A stretch of DNA of 64,000 nt from LMUY01 sp965199005 (GTDB lineage Bacteria > Pseudomonadota > Alphaproteobacteria > Acetobacterales > Acetobacteraceae): contig CBDAQK010000001.1 in the NCBI GenBank assembly GCA_965199005.1, forward strand, positions 2,170,001-2,234,000. Reading direction: 5' to 3'. Made by a program: the position numbers and the translations under genes. Below the pieces are notes generated by a model. The model was not told where the DNA came from. It ran no database searches and saw nothing but the letters and a program-made list of their open reading frames with translations. Each line of letters begins with the position of its first letter. The stretch's first letter is position 1. Shown here piece by piece: positions 55,105 to 62,303 of the stretch.

Positions 55105-55311
55105 ATGTCGCTGTCACAAAAACCACGCCCGCTAACGATATCGAACCAGATGTCGATGCGTGTCGATCCGCTGACCCGTTTCTCCTATCCAGAGGCGTGT
55201 TTGTGGGAGGATGGCTGCACGGTGCGCCGCCCGCCGCTTCAGCTCACCCATCCGAGCCTATGGTGCGTGGGCGGTCTGCTGGCAGCGGCAACTGCCTGGA
55301 TCATGACGTGA
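55105..55311 (+). CDS. Possible small membrane protein
   Basis: I do not recognise this 68-residue frame. It starts at ATG 55105 behind GGAGACG and ends with a hydrophobic helix ('LWCVGGLLAAATAWIM') that could anchor it; the middle has two Cys ('YPEACLWEDGCTV'). It lies in the 452-base gap between the SDR gene and the second chemoreceptor, whose other parts hold only the SDR promoter region (54920-55104) and a 60-base spacer. An overlapping frame on the same strand (55077-55349) has no such features. Could be chance; the ribosome site is in its favour. Confidence 0.4.
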   Translation: MSLSQKPRPLTISNQMSMRVDPLTRFSYPEACLWEDGCTVRRPPLQLTHPSLWCVGGLLAAATAWIMT

Positions 55312-55371
55312 CCGTTAACAAGCCTGAAACCCTGATTCAGTATCTTTAGCCTGGCTTCGCGAGCACAGTAG

Positions 55372-57429
55372 ATGCGCATTCGAAATGTTTTGCTGGTCTG
55401 CATCGGGGTCGTAGGGCTCCTCGCTACCCTGAATGCGAGTTGGCGCGCGATAGATGCCGTCGAGGATCGCAAGGCCGTGCGGGTCGCTATCGCCGCCGCA
55501 AACGGGCTTAAGGCCGCGATGCTGCTGAGCGAACACATTTCTGCCGCACGCAGCAAGGTGAGCACGCTCTATAGCGACCCGAAGCCTGCGACCAGTGAGA
55601 CACTCAAGCCCTTGCAGGAAGCCTGGATTTCCGTTGAGCAGTCACTGGTGGACGTGCAGCCCTATGCCGGCCCGACCTGGCCCGACCTGCAAGTCGCGAT
55701 TGACCAGCTGCACCAGAGCGAGGTCGACGTGCTGGATGCCGTGACGCACCCGGCGGAGGCGCGGCCTGTGCATGCCGACCGTGCCTTCGTCCTGTCTGCT
55801 GACAATATGCAGAAAGTCCTGTCCGCGATTGCCGACAAGGGCGAGGTGGACGTTGCGCAGGCGGCCCCATCCTATGGCCAGTATGTCCAGCTGGCGCATC
55901 TCTCCCAGCAGCTTCGTGAGTCGGACGGGTTGCGGTCCGCGCTGCTCTCACCCTCGATCGAGGCGAACCATCCGCCGGTTCAGGTGCGCGAAATGGACGA
56001 GTTGAGCGGGCGCATCACCTTGCTGTGGCAGCGTATCGAGTTGGCTATGATGCAGCTGACCGACCCGACGCCAGCGATGCAGGAGGCGCACGAGATCATG
56101 TCTCGTACGGTGATGGGGGAAGGTGACCGGGTTTACCGCGACCTGATCACGGCGCTCGGCACTGGCCACACCCCTTCGATGAGTGCTGCAGAGTACCGCG
56201 TCTGGACGAGCCCGATGCTGGCCAATTGCCTGCTGCTGCGGAACGCCGTTTTCGACGACCTTTCCGTCCGCTTCGCCGCGGCGAGGCGTGAGGCGGGGTT
56301 GCAGCTCCTGTTCGCCCTCGCCACCGCCGCCGCCGCCGTGGCTGCGACCCTTGGCGCAGCATGGCAGGTGCTTTGCCGGGTGGCGCAGCCCCTGTCGCAT
56401 TTGACTGTGGCCGTGACGCGGATGGCCGAGGGTGACCTGCAGACAAGCATCCCCTGCGTCGGCCGTAAGGATGAGCTGGGCAGGATGGCGCGCGCGGTGC
56501 TCGTGCTTCGGGACCGCGCTTCGGAGGCGCAACGTCTCCACGCCGTGGCCGAAGTCGATCAACTCGCGAAGTTGAAGGCGGCCCGCCTGCTGGCCGAGGC
56601 CGCCTTGCTGTTCGAGCATGCGAGCGCCACCCAACTGGTCCAGGTGCACGATGGCGAGGTGACGCTGAAGCAAACCGCCGAATCGCTGGACAGTGCGAGC
56701 CTCCTGACCGCGCTGCAGACGCAGGACGCTGCGGCGGGTGTGGCGGAGGCGGTGATCAATGTGGAGACGTTGGCGGTGGCCGTGAAAAAGGTCTCCGGCA
56801 CGGTGATGGATGTGTCGGCACGGATGGAAGATGCGGTGCTTGCCGTGGGCGGGGCGGCGAAGGAGGCCAGTGCGGCGCTGGCGCATATCGGGGAGCTGAC
56901 CGCCGTCGCCCGCCGGATCAGCGCCGTGGTGGATGTCATTACCGGCATTGCGAGCCGCACCAACTTGCTGGCGCTGAACGCCACGATCGAGGCGGCGCGC
57001 GCGGGCGATGCCGGGAAGGGGTTTGCTGTCGTTGCCTCCGAAGTGAAGAGCCTCGCGGCCCAGACGGCGCGCGCCACGGAAGAGGTGGCTGGCCACATCA
57101 ATGCTATCCAGTTGGCGACGACCCGCGCGACCGATGGCATTGGCACCCTGTCGGCCCAGGTGGGCGCGGTGTCCGGAGCCGCCGGAGATGTGGCGGCTGC
57201 CGTGGAACTGCAGCGGATCGCCACCGGAGAGATCGCCTTGGCCGCCAAGACGGCTTCCACCGGCGCGGCCTTGGCGCATACCAAGGTCGCGGAGGCAGCG
57301 GATCGCACCCAGGATGCACGCCGGGTTGCTGCGGCCCTGCCGGGGCTAGCGGATGGTATTGCGAACGCGACCGGAGCGCTCCGCTCCGAGATCGGCCGGT
57401 TCATCGACGTCGTGCGGGAAGCGGCCTGA
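55372..57429 (+). CDS. Methyl-accepting chemotaxis protein (685 residues), second of a pair
   Basis: Same order as the receptor at 50.9 kb: first membrane helix ('VLLVCIGVVGLLATLNASW'), helical periplasmic domain, second helix ('LLFALATAAAAVAATLGAAW'), HAMP ('PLSHLTVAVTRMAEGDLQTS') and signalling domain with 'RTNLLALNATIEAARAGDAG'. The helices between HAMP and tip diverge more than usual ('ATQLVQVHDGEVTLKQTAES'), which may affect methylation. Shared landmarks include 'LSQQLRESDGLRSALLS' and 'TVMGEGDRVYRDLITALGTG' against the partner's 'STMGEGARMYRSITDALRAG'. It is the last clearly chromosomal gene before the broken tRNA. Confidence 0.91.
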   Translation: MRIRNVLLVCIGVVGLLATLNASWRAIDAVEDRKAVRVAIAAANGLKAAMLLSEHISAARSKVSTLYSDPKPATSETLKPLQEAWISVEQSLVDVQPYAGPTWPDLQVAIDQLHQSEVDVLDAVTHPAEARPVHADRAFVLSADNMQKVLSAIADKGEVDVAQAAPSYGQYVQLAHLSQQLRESDGLRSALLSPSIEANHPPVQVREMDELSGRITLLWQRIELAMMQLTDPTPAMQEAHEIMSRTVMGEGDRVYRDLITALGTGHTPSMSAAEYRVWTSPMLANCLLLRNAVFDDLSVRFAAARREAGLQLLFALATAAAAVAATLGAAWQVLCRVAQPLSHLTVAVTRMAEGDLQTSIPCVGRKDELGRMARAVLVLRDRASEAQRLHAVAEVDQLAKLKAARLLAEAALLFEHASATQLVQVHDGEVTLKQTAESLDSASLLTALQTQDAAAGVAEAVINVETLAVAVKKVSGTVMDVSARMEDAVLAVGGAAKEASAALAHIGELTAVARRISAVVDVITGIASRTNLLALNATIEAARAGDAGKGFAVVASEVKSLAAQTARATEEVAGHINAIQLATTRATDGIGTLSAQVGAVSGAAGDVAAAVELQRIATGEIALAAKTASTGAALAHTKVAEAADRTQDARRVAAALPGLADGIANATGALRSEIGRFIDVVREAA

Positions 57430-57477
57430 CGCTCTGCCTTTTGAACATCCCGCCATGCTGTGCTATTCCAGCCTCGG

Positions 57478-57515
57478 GCCGGGTTAGCTCAGTTGGTAGA
57501 GCGCGTGATTTGTAA
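57478..57515 (+). pseudogene. tRNA-Thr(TGT), 5' half only
   Basis: The 38 bases form the first half of a tRNA: acceptor strand GCCGGGT, D-arm GCTC-AGTTGGTA-GAGC and an anticodon strand CGTGA with loop TTTGTAA (anticodon TGT at 57511-57513). The pairing strand TCACG, the T-arm and the ACCCGGC acceptor end do not follow; from 57516 the sequence is unrelated. No matching 3' half is seen elsewhere in the window. This is a tRNA cut at the anticodon loop, a common place for integration. Confidence 0.8.
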
Positions 57516-58056
57516 GGTCCACCCGATTTACATACTTTTACAGCCTTTGTGAGGGCTTAGCCTGGTTATTTATACGAGTATGGTCGCGAATTTCTGGCAC
57601 TCGGCGGGGACGGCGCTGCTGCTGGTGAAGAGAAGAGTGCCACGTGCAACCGGACGCTTCAAAAGGTGGCTTCTCGCCATGCTCGGCCTGTAGAAGGCCT
57701 GCGCGCGGCTGCGATGCCGCCGCCAAGAGCGGCGCTTTTGACCCGTCCGGCTGCACATGACCTCCTGAAGGTGTCGGGACGAAGGGCGCCCCGCCAAAAA
57801 TCGACGCCAAGATGCCTGCAAAGCACGGACACACGGTGGGGCGCGTGTAAACGCTGACACTTCGATGGCGCAGGTCCGGTGGCATCCGGCTCGACATGCA
57901 TGACGCCAGTCACGAAAAACTCAACCAGACGCACAATGTAAAGGGCTGAGCTGAATCTGTCCCCAGCAGGTGCCTGCAAAAGGGTTCCGGGCGATCAGCC
58001 ATTTTTTTAGAACGCTTCGATGATGTTGCGGGGAGCGACACCGACTGCATTCTTCA
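57516..58056. other. Weakly coding region after the broken tRNA
   Basis: No convincing gene is present in this 541-base stretch. Overlapping frames exist on both strands (the longest on the minus strand, 57538-57897), but none shows a domain, membrane segment or ribosome site. The character, with a loss of strong codon bias, is what decayed or mobile DNA beside an integration site looks like. I could not recognise an integrase or transposase here. Confidence 0.5.
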
Positions 58057-58284
58057 GTGGGATTGCAGATTCGAACTGTTTGCGGCTTCTTGTTTATAAC
58101 GGGCAGGCATTCATGTCGGGTGGCGGAGGCGGCAAAAACCGCTACCAGAGATACAGCTTTGGAGGCGTGGGCCCTTGTGCAGGTGCTCCACTACAGTGAG
58201 GAAAGGACAATCGTCAAGGACACCACGGGCTCCGAAATCGGTTGGGCGGAACTTCGGGCGCTCGCGATCGGAGAGGGTGGTTGA
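58057..58284 (+). CDS. Small hypothetical protein, terminated by a strong hairpin
   Basis: I do not recognise this 75-residue frame (GTG 58057; GTG 58120 is an alternative start). Its C-terminal part, 'TALEAWALVQVLHYSEERTI' then 'DTTGSEIGWAELRALAIGEG', reads like a folded soluble domain, whereas the first 20 residues do not. A textbook intrinsic terminator starts 23 bases after its stop, which supports transcription in this direction. It could be the surviving end of a longer decayed gene. Confidence 0.4.
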   Translation: MGLQIRTVCGFLFITGRHSCRVAEAAKTATRDTALEAWALVQVLHYSEERTIVKDTTGSEIGWAELRALAIGEGG

Positions 58285-58306
58285 CCGCCGCCTTTCGTCC
58301 GAACGC

Positions 58307-58335
58307 ATCATCTCCATGGACGAGATGATTTTTTT
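58307..58335 (+). terminator. Intrinsic terminator
   Basis: ATCATCTC and GAGATGAT form a perfect eight-pair stem around CATGGAC, followed directly by seven T (58329-58335). It separates the small frame ending at 58284 from the Hint protein gene starting at 58396. Confidence 0.8.
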
Positions 58336-58395
58336 CACGCGGCCGTGTCAGGGCGATACCTACTATGAGACACTTGTTCCAGGGGATACGTTAAG

Positions 58396-60258
58396 ATGTC
58401 AGGAGCGTCACAGACCGGTATCGACGCGCACGATACGAGTGGAGCCCTTACCGAAGCGAGCAGCTTTGCCACACAAAACGGCGATAGCTTCGAGGCCCTG
58501 TACATAGATCAGGCCGATACCGATGCTAACGCTGCCCAGACCGAAAGCGACGCGGATGGACCCCAAAACGGATCGCTCAGTCCAGCCCAAGTAGCAGCGG
58601 GCGATAGTCTACCGATCGTTTCGATCTTTGAACCAAATGACCTGGCAGTGACGCCTTACGAGCAGGGGACCAGCCCGGCGCTTGCGAATAACGGCAACCA
58701 AACCGACGTGGAAGGCGGGCCGGGTGGGAACCCCCCGGGGCTTTCACTAAGCTTGGGCTACCAAACCGGCCTCAACGCCATCAGTTCGGCAACAGCGATC
58801 AATCAGCCTGGTGGTTCGGCCATCTACATCGCCTTGGATTTCGATACGGGTCCGCCCGGCTACTTCACCGACAATCAACAGAACGTCCAGGCCTTTCTTG
58901 CGGGTGTCACCCAAGCATTTGCGGCGGACGGCAATGTCTACAAAATCGGCGTTTACGGCTCCGGTCAAGTCTTGGAATGGGCGGTCACCGCCGGCAGCGG
59001 CACCGATTCAACTGGCGAAACCTTCACCTACACTCCCAATGTTTCGTACACCTGGCTGTCGGGCTCAACCGGCTGGGCCGGTTACGACATCATGGGGCCT
59101 AACGGCAACGCCACGACCCATGGCTGGAGCATGATCCAGAGTTCGGCGTCCTCGACGCAAGATGGCGTCCCTGTCGACGTCGACACCACGGCGGGGCAGG
59201 CGATCGGTGCCTGGACGACGTCCGGTCAAGTCGTAGCTTGCTACTCAGCCGGCACGCGCATCCTCACGGTTCGCGGCGAGGTTGCGGTGGAGGAGCTGCA
59301 GGCCGGCGACCTGGTGGCCACCTTCGCCGGCACCGGTGCCCCGCTCAAGCCCATCCGCTGGCTCGGCCATCGCCGCGTCGACCTGAGCCGGCATCCCGAC
59401 CCCGAGAACACGCACCCGATCCGCTTCCGCGCCGGCGCGCTTGGAGAGGGCTGCCCGCACTGCGACCTCGTCGTCAGCCCTGGTCATCGGATACGGGTCG
59501 ATGACGTGCTGGTCACCGCCTTGGAATTGATCAACGGCGCAAGCATCGTGCAGGAAAGCCCGGACGAGGTTGAATACTGGCACGTCGAGCTGGATGGGCA
59601 CGATCTCGTGCTGGCGGACGGTGTGCAGGCCGAGACCTATCAGGATACCGGGAACCGGATGGCGTTCGAGGACGGCCCGGTCGCCGTGCTCAACCCGGTG
59701 CTAGACGGGGAGGTGCCCCAACCGTGTCTCCCGTATTCCGGGGTCAGCGCTCAGGTGCGTGACCACCTGAGCGCCCGTGCCAGCGCGCTGGGCTGGACCA
59801 AGTCCACCGACCCGGCGCCTTGGTTGGACGTGGACGGCGAGCGGGTTGAGCCAATCTGGCAGGATGGGCGCTGCCGATTCAACCTCCCGGCCGGTTGCGA
59901 GACAGTGCGGCTGCGCTCACGCGCGGGGCGCCCTTGGGATGTGGACCCGCATTCGGGTGATCGCCGGCAGCTTGGCCTCAAGCTGCACCGCCTGGCGCTG
60001 GACCGGCGGGACGTGCCGCTGGACTCATCCGACTTACGCGACGGTTTTCACGCGATCGAACTGGACGCCGAGGGACGGACCTGCCGCTGGACAACGGGCA
60101 ATACGCCGCTGGACCTTGCGAAACTGTCGCCGGGCGCGGCGGTGACGGCGATCGAAATCGGCTATGACCAGGCTCTGCCCATGTGGATCGGGCCGGCCGC
60201 GACCGGCACGGATGCAACGAAGGCTGACAACATCGAACTGCTGACGGTGACTGGGTAA
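58396..60258 (+). CDS. DUF1906-like glycoside-hydrolase-like domain fused to a Hint autoprocessing domain
   Basis: This 620-residue protein has three parts. Residues ~1-110 are acidic, low in structure, without a signal peptide. Residues ~112-275 resemble DUF1906 (Rv2525c-like TIM barrel, related to GH25): 'IYIALDFDTGPPGYFTDN', 'YKIGVYGSGQVLEWAV', 'YTWLSGSTGWAGYDIM' and 'VPVDVDTTAG'. From Cys282 ('VVACYSAGTRIL') a Hint domain runs to about residue 430 with 'VEELQAGDLVATF', 'DLVVSPGHRIRVDDVLVTALELI' (His of block B) and 'YWHVELDGHDLVLADGVQAET'. The last 190 residues match no family I know. Hint domains cut or rearrange the chain at the Cys; here that would free the barrel from the C-terminus. 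ATG 58396 is accepted though its ribosome site is weak. Confidence 0.82.
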   Translation: MSGASQTGIDAHDTSGALTEASSFATQNGDSFEALYIDQADTDANAAQTESDADGPQNGSLSPAQVAAGDSLPIVSIFEPNDLAVTPYEQGTSPALANNGNQTDVEGGPGGNPPGLSLSLGYQTGLNAISSATAINQPGGSAIYIALDFDTGPPGYFTDNQQNVQAFLAGVTQAFAADGNVYKIGVYGSGQVLEWAVTAGSGTDSTGETFTYTPNVSYTWLSGSTGWAGYDIMGPNGNATTHGWSMIQSSASSTQDGVPVDVDTTAGQAIGAWTTSGQVVACYSAGTRILTVRGEVAVEELQAGDLVATFAGTGAPLKPIRWLGHRRVDLSRHPDPENTHPIRFRAGALGEGCPHCDLVVSPGHRIRVDDVLVTALELINGASIVQESPDEVEYWHVELDGHDLVLADGVQAETYQDTGNRMAFEDGPVAVLNPVLDGEVPQPCLPYSGVSAQVRDHLSARASALGWTKSTDPAPWLDVDGERVEPIWQDGRCRFNLPAGCETVRLRSRAGRPWDVDPHSGDRRQLGLKLHRLALDRRDVPLDSSDLRDGFHAIELDAEGRTCRWTTGNTPLDLAKLSPGAAVTAIEIGYDQALPMWIGPAATGTDATKADNIELLTVTG

Positions 60259-60333
60259 AGCCCATGAACTGACACCCGCCACGTGCGGAGGGCGGAATCC
60301 CGAACTGTGCATCATCCCCGGCGTTTGTCCATC

Positions 60334-60651
60334 ATGCCCAGTTCGAACAGCAACCAGAACCTGGACCATCGCGGCGTTCGCTTCTCGATCACCCGTGAGA
60401 CGCCATTCGATGAGCCTGCGGTGTTTCGCTGGACCATCTATCCGGCGATCGGGCTAGAGAGTGAACCTCCTACTGATTTGGAAGCGGGGCCGAGGGCCTT
60501 CGGACGCGCGCACGCGGCGGCTTGCCGGGCGATTGACGCCTTGCTCGCTCAGCAGTCCCACGGTTCAGGCACTGGAGGCGGCGCGGCCAGCACACGGCAC
60601 GGGGCAACAGCGGTCAGATCAGCGCAACCCGCAGCATCACAATCCCGATAG
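60334..60651 (+). CDS. Small hypothetical protein
   Basis: I cannot name this 105-residue protein. From ATG 60334 it has a compact N-terminal half ('HRGVRFSITRETPFDEPAVF', 'RWTIYPAIG') followed by 'FGRAHAAACRAIDALLAQ', the pattern of a short strand-rich domain with a final helix, and an unstructured tail. Small proteins of this shape occur in alphaproteobacterial genomes. It lies 75 bases after the Hint protein and may share its transcript. Confidence 0.55.
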   Translation: MPSSNSNQNLDHRGVRFSITRETPFDEPAVFRWTIYPAIGLESEPPTDLEAGPRAFGRAHAAACRAIDALLAQQSHGSGTGGGAASTRHGATAVRSAQPAASQSR

Positions 60652-60698
60652 ACGCTACGGTGATGGCCCGTGGATGGCTAGGCCGTGCATCCAATTTC

Positions 60699-60714
60699 GT
60701 TACGAAATCGTAAC
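60699..60714. promoter_or_regulatory. Perfect 16-base palindrome, candidate operator
   Basis: GTTACGA and TCGTAAC form perfect seven-base arms around AA. The site lies in the 385-base gap (60652-61036) before the methyltransferase gene, whose other bases hold only a doubtful short frame and a good ribosome site. Its symmetry and size suit a TetR- or LacI-type regulator. No regulator is encoded nearby. Confidence 0.4.
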
Positions 60715-60725
60715 ACTGCTAGACC

Positions 60726-60944
60726 GTGGGCGGAACGGAAGACCCTATACTCCGCCTCGGCATAGTGTTTCTCGGCCAACGCCACTATCTCCTCGGCGAT
60801 TGCTTGCACGACGACGAACTTCGTTTAAGGCCAGAACGACTCGGCGGGATGTGGGTGGACAACGCAGCGCCCTTAGCTGGGTGGGACGTCGTACTCCCGC
60901 TGCAAAATGCGGCCCGTCAGGCCGGTGCATCAGCGGCGCTTTAA
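60726..60944 (+). CDS. Doubtful small frame
   Basis: This 72-residue frame opens at GTG 60726 without a ribosome site. Its end, 'DDELRLRPERLGGMWVDNAA' and 'AGWDVVLPLQNAARQAG', has a protein-like balance of residues, but the start does not. It may be a remnant of a longer gene or chance. Listed so the gap is described. Confidence 0.2.
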   Translation: MGGTEDPILRLGIVFLGQRHYLLGDCLHDDELRLRPERLGGMWVDNAAPLAGWDVVLPLQNAARQAGASAAL

Positions 60945-61036
60945 AAGCTTACCCTAGTTTACCTACCCTGTTCTGTTACAAGATCATCCAACGATAGTCA
61001 CGTTCGCATCACAATTGATCTAGGAGGGCCGGACAC

Positions 61037-62167
61037 ATGAGTGTAGAGACGACGCCTGATGTCGAGGCCAGGATCCAGGCTTTGGAGGATCAGCTTGCAT
61101 GGGCCTTACAACTGATCGAAGCCCGCGCAAGTTTTGAAGGAATAAATGAAGCCATTGTCACGCTTGGAAGAAAGGCCATTCACGGCAACCATACTCCGAA
61201 CTACCTCGGGAAGCGGTTCTGTGATTACGAGCTCGCCGTCATAAACGTCAAACAAGTTGCTTATTATATTGGACGCGCCGAAGCTGAAAAGGTGGGCGCG
61301 TTTGCGAAGATGAATATCGCCAGAACGCCAACCCGTGAGCGGCTGAACTCAAAACTCTGCGTACAAAGAGACTTTGATACGAGCTGGTATTATTTTTGGC
61401 TGAAGGAGATGTGTTACGGATTTACCTATCATCGCAAGTTCTGGGAGTTTTGCTACATTGCCCAGAATTTGTATGCTCATGGTGGGCTGGCGCCCGGCAA
61501 GACCGGCGTGGGCTTCGGCTGTGGCGAAGAGCCCTTGGCCAGCCTATTCGCCAAATATGGCGCATTCGTCAAAGCAACGGATTTAGACCCGCGGGAATTC
61601 AGCGCCGACGGTCAGGGATGGACCGATACCGGGCAGCACGCCGCCTCGCTCGAAAAGCTCCTCAATCGGAACGTCTGTCCGGATCCGATCGCATTGGAAA
61701 GAGTGACTCACGAATTCGTCAATATGAATCGAATACCCCGCCACTTCGAAAACCGGTTCGACTTTTGCTGGTCCGCGGGATCTTTGGAGCATATAGGCAG
61801 TCTTGATCTTGGCCTGAAGTTTATCGAAAACTCTTTGGAGACCCTCAAGCCCGGCGGCATTGCGGTCCACACCACCGAGTATAACTTTGAAGACGGCGAG
61901 ACGATAGATCATTGCGGAACCGTACTGTATCAAACCCGTCATTTACTTGAGTTTAAAAAGAAACTTGAAGACAAGGGCTATGTCGTCAATCCATTTGACT
62001 TCGATGGCGGAAACGGTGTTCTTGACGGATTGTTCGACTTACCGCCTTGGCCATGGGAAACCGTAAAACTGGGGTGGCACGTACAAGATTGTTTCGCCCA
62101 TATCAAACGCTCTATCGGCGGCTTTCCCTGCACATCGGTGGCGATAACCATAACCAAACCGCTCTAA
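61037..62167 (+). CDS. SAM-dependent methyltransferase-like protein
   Basis: This 376-residue protein begins with a helical segment ('VEARIQALEDQLAWALQLIE') and an N-terminal domain with many aromatic residues ('SWYYFWLKEMCYGFTYHRKF'), then a class I methyltransferase domain: motif I 'GVGFGCGEEPLASLF' (near residue 157), acidic 'ATDLDP', 'FDFCWSAGSLEHIGSL' (motif IV-like) and 'LKPGGIAVHTTEYN'. ATG 61037 follows AGGAGGG, a strong ribosome site. Base composition is more AT-rich than the rest of the window, a sign of transfer. The form is common in polysaccharide and surface-glycan clusters, where it may methylate a sugar. Confidence 0.75.
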   Translation: MSVETTPDVEARIQALEDQLAWALQLIEARASFEGINEAIVTLGRKAIHGNHTPNYLGKRFCDYELAVINVKQVAYYIGRAEAEKVGAFAKMNIARTPTRERLNSKLCVQRDFDTSWYYFWLKEMCYGFTYHRKFWEFCYIAQNLYAHGGLAPGKTGVGFGCGEEPLASLFAKYGAFVKATDLDPREFSADGQGWTDTGQHAASLEKLLNRNVCPDPIALERVTHEFVNMNRIPRHFENRFDFCWSAGSLEHIGSLDLGLKFIENSLETLKPGGIAVHTTEYNFEDGETIDHCGTVLYQTRHLLEFKKKLEDKGYVVNPFDFDGGNGVLDGLFDLPPWPWETVKLGWHVQDCFAHIKRSIGGFPCTSVAITITKPL

Positions 62168-62303
62168 GATTGGGTGTAGCGATGTGGCACGTAATTGCTG
62201 ATGGCAATGCGACATGCGTTGATCAGAGCATGTTTGGCGACCGTGTTTGCAGTGGCAGAAGCACACGCCGGCCCGCCAACTTGCCGCAAATGGTTCTATT
62301 CGC

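Noticed and set aside
55077..55349. 90-residue frame overlapping the small membrane frame
   Set aside because: No ribosome site, no hydrophobic segment, and unremarkable composition compared with the overlapping frame at 55105.
57538..57979. Minus-strand frames after the broken tRNA as a transposase or integrase
   Set aside because: No DDE residues, helix-turn-helix or Arg-His-Arg-Tyr pattern can be seen and the composition looks non-coding.
57478..58100. Group I intron inside the tRNA anticodon loop
   Set aside because: Such introns exist in bacterial tRNAs, but I find no 3' exon (T-arm plus ACCCGGC) downstream in the window and no recognisable intron core.
59239..59690. Intein in a housekeeping protein
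   Set aside because: The Cys-led domain is a Hint domain with no recognisable conserved host protein split on either side, so a splicing intein is unlikely.
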